DNA of 64,000 nt from Piscinibacter sp047600445 (GTDB lineage: Bacteria > Pseudomonadota > Gammaproteobacteria > Burkholderiales > Burkholderiaceae_C), in assembly GCF_047600445.1 (NCBI RefSeq), contig NZ_JASGKT010000002.1:1116001-1180000 (forward strand). The letters run 5' to 3'. Below are positions 61,423-64,000 of the stretch, piece by piece. The stretch's first letter is position 1, and each line of letters opens with the position of its first letter. Both the position numbers and the translations under genes were made by a program. The notes below the pieces were generated by a model. It had not been told where the DNA came from and ran no database searches. It worked only from the letters and a program-made list of their open reading frames with translations.

Positions 61423-64000
61423 GGCGGATCCTTCTGCAGGGTCTTGAGCTTGTAGAGCGCGTCCAGCGCTTCCTTCGGGCTGAGCGTGTCGGGGTCTATC
61501 GCCGCGAGCGCCTCCTCCACCTCGGAGGGCGGCCGCGCGGCGGGCGCCGGCGGCGACGCGAACAGGTCGAACTGCGCGTCGTGCGCGCGCTGGCCGGCTT
61601 CGAGCGCCTCCAGCGTGGCGCGCGCCTGGCGGATCAGCCCGGGCGGCATGCCGGCCAGCCGCGCCACCTGCACGCCGTAGCTGCGGCTGGCCGGGCCGGC
61701 CTGGATGTCGTGCAGGAAGACGATGTCGTCGCCGCTTTCGGCGGCCGAGACGTGCACGTTGATCGCGCGCTCGTGCTTGGCCGGGAACTCGGTCAGCTCG
61801 AAGTAGTGCGTCGCGAACAGCGTGAACGAGCGGTTGCGCTCGTGCAGTTGCGTGGCGATCGCGCCGGCCAGCGCCAGGCCGTCGAAGGTGGACGTGCCGC
61901 GGCCGATCTCGTCCATCAGCACCAGCGACTGCTCGGTGGCGCCGTGCACGATCGCGGCGGCCTCGGTCATCTCGAGCATGAAGGTCGACTGCGCGTTGGC
62001 CAGGTCGTCGGCCGCGCCGATGCGGGTGTGGATCGCGTCGACCGGCCCGAGCCGGCAGGCCCGCGCCGGCACGTAGGAGCCCATCGCCGCGAGCAGCACG
62101 ATCAGCGCCACCTGGCGCATGAAGGTGCTCTTGCCGCCCATGTTCGGGCCGGTGATCACCAGCATGCGGCGGTTCGCGTCGAGCCGGCAGTCGTTGGCCA
62201 TGAAGGCGCCGGCGCCGGTCTCGGCCAGGCGCGCCTCGACCACCGGGTGGCGGCCGGCCTCGATAGCGATGCACGGCTCCTTGACGAACGCCGGCCGGCA
62301 CCAGCCCAGCGTGCGCGCGCGCTCGGCCAGCGCCGCGAGCGCATCCAGGCTCGCCAGGCCGCGCGCCAGCGCGGCGAGCGGGTCGAGGTGCACCTGCAAC
62401 TGGTCGAGCAACTGCTCGTACAGCAGCTTCTCGCGCGCCAGCGCGCGGTCCTGCGCCGACAGCGCCTTGTCCTCGAAGGCCTTCAGCTCGGGCGTGATGA
62501 AGCGCTCGGCGTTCTTCAGCGTCTGGCGGCGCTGGTAGTCGGCGGGCACGCGGTCGATGCCGCTGCTGGTGACCTCGATGTAGAAGCCGTGCACCTTGTT
62601 GAACTGCACGCGCAGGTTGGCGATGCCGGTGCGGCCGCGCTCGCGCGCCTCCAGGTCGAGCAGGTAGGCGTCGCAGTTGGCGCCGATGCCGCGCAGCTCG
62701 TCGAGCGCGGCGTCGAAGCCGGGCGCGATCACGCCGCCGTCGCGCAACTGCACGGCCGGCTCGTCGGCGATCGCGGCGGCCAGCAGCGCCTCGATCTCGC
62801 GCGGCGGGTGCAGCGCCTCCCACAGCATGTCGAGCAGCGCGGTGGCGCCGTGCGGCACGCGCGCCACCAGCGCCGGCAGCGCCTGCAGCGTGCCGCGCAG
62901 CCCGGCCAGCTCGCGCGGGCGCACCTGGCGCAGCGCGATGCGCGCGGTGCTGCGCTCGACGTCGCTGACGCCGCGCAGCGCCTCGCGCAGCGCGTCGAGC
63001 TCGGTGTCCAGCAGCGTCTCGATCGCGTCGTGGCGCTGCGAGGCGACGCGGCGCTCGCGCAGCGGCTGCGTCAGCCACTGGCGCAGCGCGCGGCTGCCCA
63101 TGCCGGTGCGGCAGGTGTCGATCAGCGAGAAGAGCGTGGGCGCGTCCTCGCCGCGCAGCGTCTGCGTCAGCTCCAGGTTGCGGTGCGTCGTGGGCGGCAG
63201 TTCGAGCAGCTCGCTGCCGCGTCGCACCGCCAGCGTGCGCACGTGCGCCAGTGACTGGCCCTGCGTGTGCTCGGCGAAGGCGAGCAGCGCCGCCGCGGCG
63301 GCCTGCGCGGCCGCCAGGTCCTGCGCGTTGAAGCCGGCGAGGTTGGCCACGCGCAACTGCTCGCACAGCTTGCGCGCGCCGAGCGCGCTGTCGAACTGCC
63401 AGTCGGGCCGCACCGTCAGCGGCGCGCGCGCCGCGGCCAGCGTCGCGCTGCCGTGCTCGCGCTGCACCAGCAGCTCGCTGGGCTGCAGCCGCGCCAGCCA
63501 GCTCGCCAGCTCGCGCTCGCCGCATTCGGCCAGGCCCAGCTCGCCCTGCGTCAGCGCCAGCCAGGCGAGGCCGAAGCCGTTGCCCTGGCGCGCCACCGCG
63601 AGCAGCAGCGCATCGCTCTTGTCGGCGAGCAGTTCGGTGTCGGTCACGGTGCCGGGCGTCACCACGCGCACCACCTTGCGCTCCACCGGCCCCTTGGCGG
63701 TGGCGACGTCGCCGACCTGCTCGCAGATCGCCACCGCCTCGCCCATCTTGATCAGCTTGGCGAGGTAGCTCTCCACCGAATGCACCGGCACGCCGGCCAT
63801 CACCACCGGCTCGCCGCCGCTCTGGCCGCGCGTGGTCAGCGTGATGTCGAGCAGCCGGTTGGCGCGCCGCGCGTCGTCGTAGAACAGCTCGTAGAAATCG
63901 CCCATCCGGTAGAAGACGAGCGTGTCGGGGAACTCGGCCTTGATGCGCAGGTATTGCTGCATCACCGGCGTGTGGCCGTCGAAGGCGGGCTTCGCGGTCG
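61419..64000 (-). CDS. mutS: DNA mismatch repair protein MutS (5' end outside the window)
   Basis: 859 residues are visible, cut at the window edge. The mismatch-recognition Phe-x-Glu is in RMGDFYELFYDDA (F-Y-E), followed by connector and lever domains and the ATPase: Walker A GPNMGGKST, Walker B LVLMDEIGRGTSTFDG, and the C-terminal beta-clamp/tetramer region. Codons from 63966 to 64000 stay open (TAKPAFDGHTPV), so only about ten residues are probably missing. Its stop overlaps the Anbu start (ATGA). Confidence 0.97.
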   Translation of the reverse strand, partial: TAKPAFDGHTPVMQQYLRIKAEFPDTLVFYRMGDFYELFYDDARRANRLLDITLTTRGQSGGEPVVMAGVPVHSVESYLAKLIKMGEAVAICEQVGDVATAKGPVERKVVRVVTPGTVTDTELLADKSDALLLAVARQGNGFGLAWLALTQGELGLAECGERELASWLARLQPSELLVQREHGSATLAAARAPLTVRPDWQFDSALGARKLCEQLRVANLAGFNAQDLAAAQAAAAALLAFAEHTQGQSLAHVRTLAVRRGSELLELPPTTHRNLELTQTLRGEDAPTLFSLIDTCRTGMGSRALRQWLTQPLRERRVASQRHDAIETLLDTELDALREALRGVSDVERSTARIALRQVRPRELAGLRGTLQALPALVARVPHGATALLDMLWEALHPPREIEALLAAAIADEPAVQLRDGGVIAPGFDAALDELRGIGANCDAYLLDLEARERGRTGIANLRVQFNKVHGFYIEVTSSGIDRVPADYQRRQTLKNAERFITPELKAFEDKALSAQDRALAREKLLYEQLLDQLQVHLDPLAALARGLASLDALAALAERARTLGWCRPAFVKEPCIAIEAGRHPVVEARLAETGAGAFMANDCRLDANRRMLVITGPNMGGKSTFMRQVALIVLLAAMGSYVPARACRLGPVDAIHTRIGAADDLANAQSTFMLEMTEAAAIVHGATEQSLVLMDEIGRGTSTFDGLALAGAIATQLHERNRSFTLFATHYFELTEFPAKHERAINVHVSAAESGDDIVFLHDIQAGPASRSYGVQVARLAGMPPGLIRQARATLEALEAGQRAHDAQFDLFASPPAPAARPPSEVEEALAAIDPDTLSPKEALDALYKLKTLQKDPP

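Overview
This is about 64 kb of very GC-rich, densely coding DNA from a Gram-negative bacterium, most probably a betaproteobacterium of the order Burkholderiales (Rubrivivax/Leptothrix/Methylibium-like). The reasons are the gene order pyrG-kdsA-eno-ftsB, a TctC/Bug-type tricarboxylate binding protein, a trimeric 16-strand porin, DUF4124 and YaeQ proteins, LPS synthesis (KdsA) and the strong G/C bias at third codon positions. There are no rRNA, tRNA, phage, transposase or CRISPR signatures; this is chromosomal housekeeping plus accessory regulation.

Layout. 0-10.5 kb: acyl-CoA synthetase, Bug binding protein, prolyl oligopeptidase, GNAT and YaeQ proteins, a coiled-coil secreted protein, a soluble five-PAS hybrid kinase and an MDR oxidoreductase. 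10.5-12.2 kb: cold-shock protein, luciferase-like oxidoreductase and an S4 RNA-binding protein. 12.2-23 kb: a signalling island with an exported deiminase lipoprotein, an OmpR-type regulator co-transcribed with a membrane hybrid kinase, a second convergent hybrid kinase of the same design, a LysE exporter, an RCC1-repeat lipoprotein and a small beta-barrel. Tandem GTTTCA boxes and a conserved 29-nt block in its promoters suggest a common regulon. 23-35.9 kb: 2OG-Fe dioxygenase, RsgA with a long structured leader and short upstream ORF, hemerythrin, PPK2, diguanylate cyclase, pseudouridine synthase, MFS exporter, RhlE, EttA. 36-46.3 kb: a beta-helix membrane protein, a metzincin lipoprotein, an inverted-repeat element with a small exported-protein gene, Xaa-Pro peptidase, TAXI protein, MscS channel and MarC. 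46.3-53.5 kb: porin, two-gene amino-acid ABC system, DUF455 ferritin-like protein, basic amino acid decarboxylase, gamma carbonic anhydrase and Hsp33. 53.5-64 kb: a minus-strand run with PnuC plus a NadR-like kinase, FtsB, enolase, KdsA, PyrG, alpha/beta hydrolase, the Anbu proteasome homologue and MutS (cut by the window edge).

Two genome-scale habits stand out. Many genes overlap by 1-4 bases (ATGA, TGATG, TTGA), giving tightly coupled operons. About ten genes have a -10-like hexamer ending only 6-9 nt before the start codon with no Shine-Dalgarno sequence, which predicts leaderless mRNAs; two divergent pairs (44.35 kb, 49.95 kb) are built on face-to-face -10 boxes. The most promising undescribed material is the deiminase/two-kinase/RCC1 regulon, the rsgA leader, the structured inverted-repeat element at 40.5-40.9 kb and the leaderless promoters.
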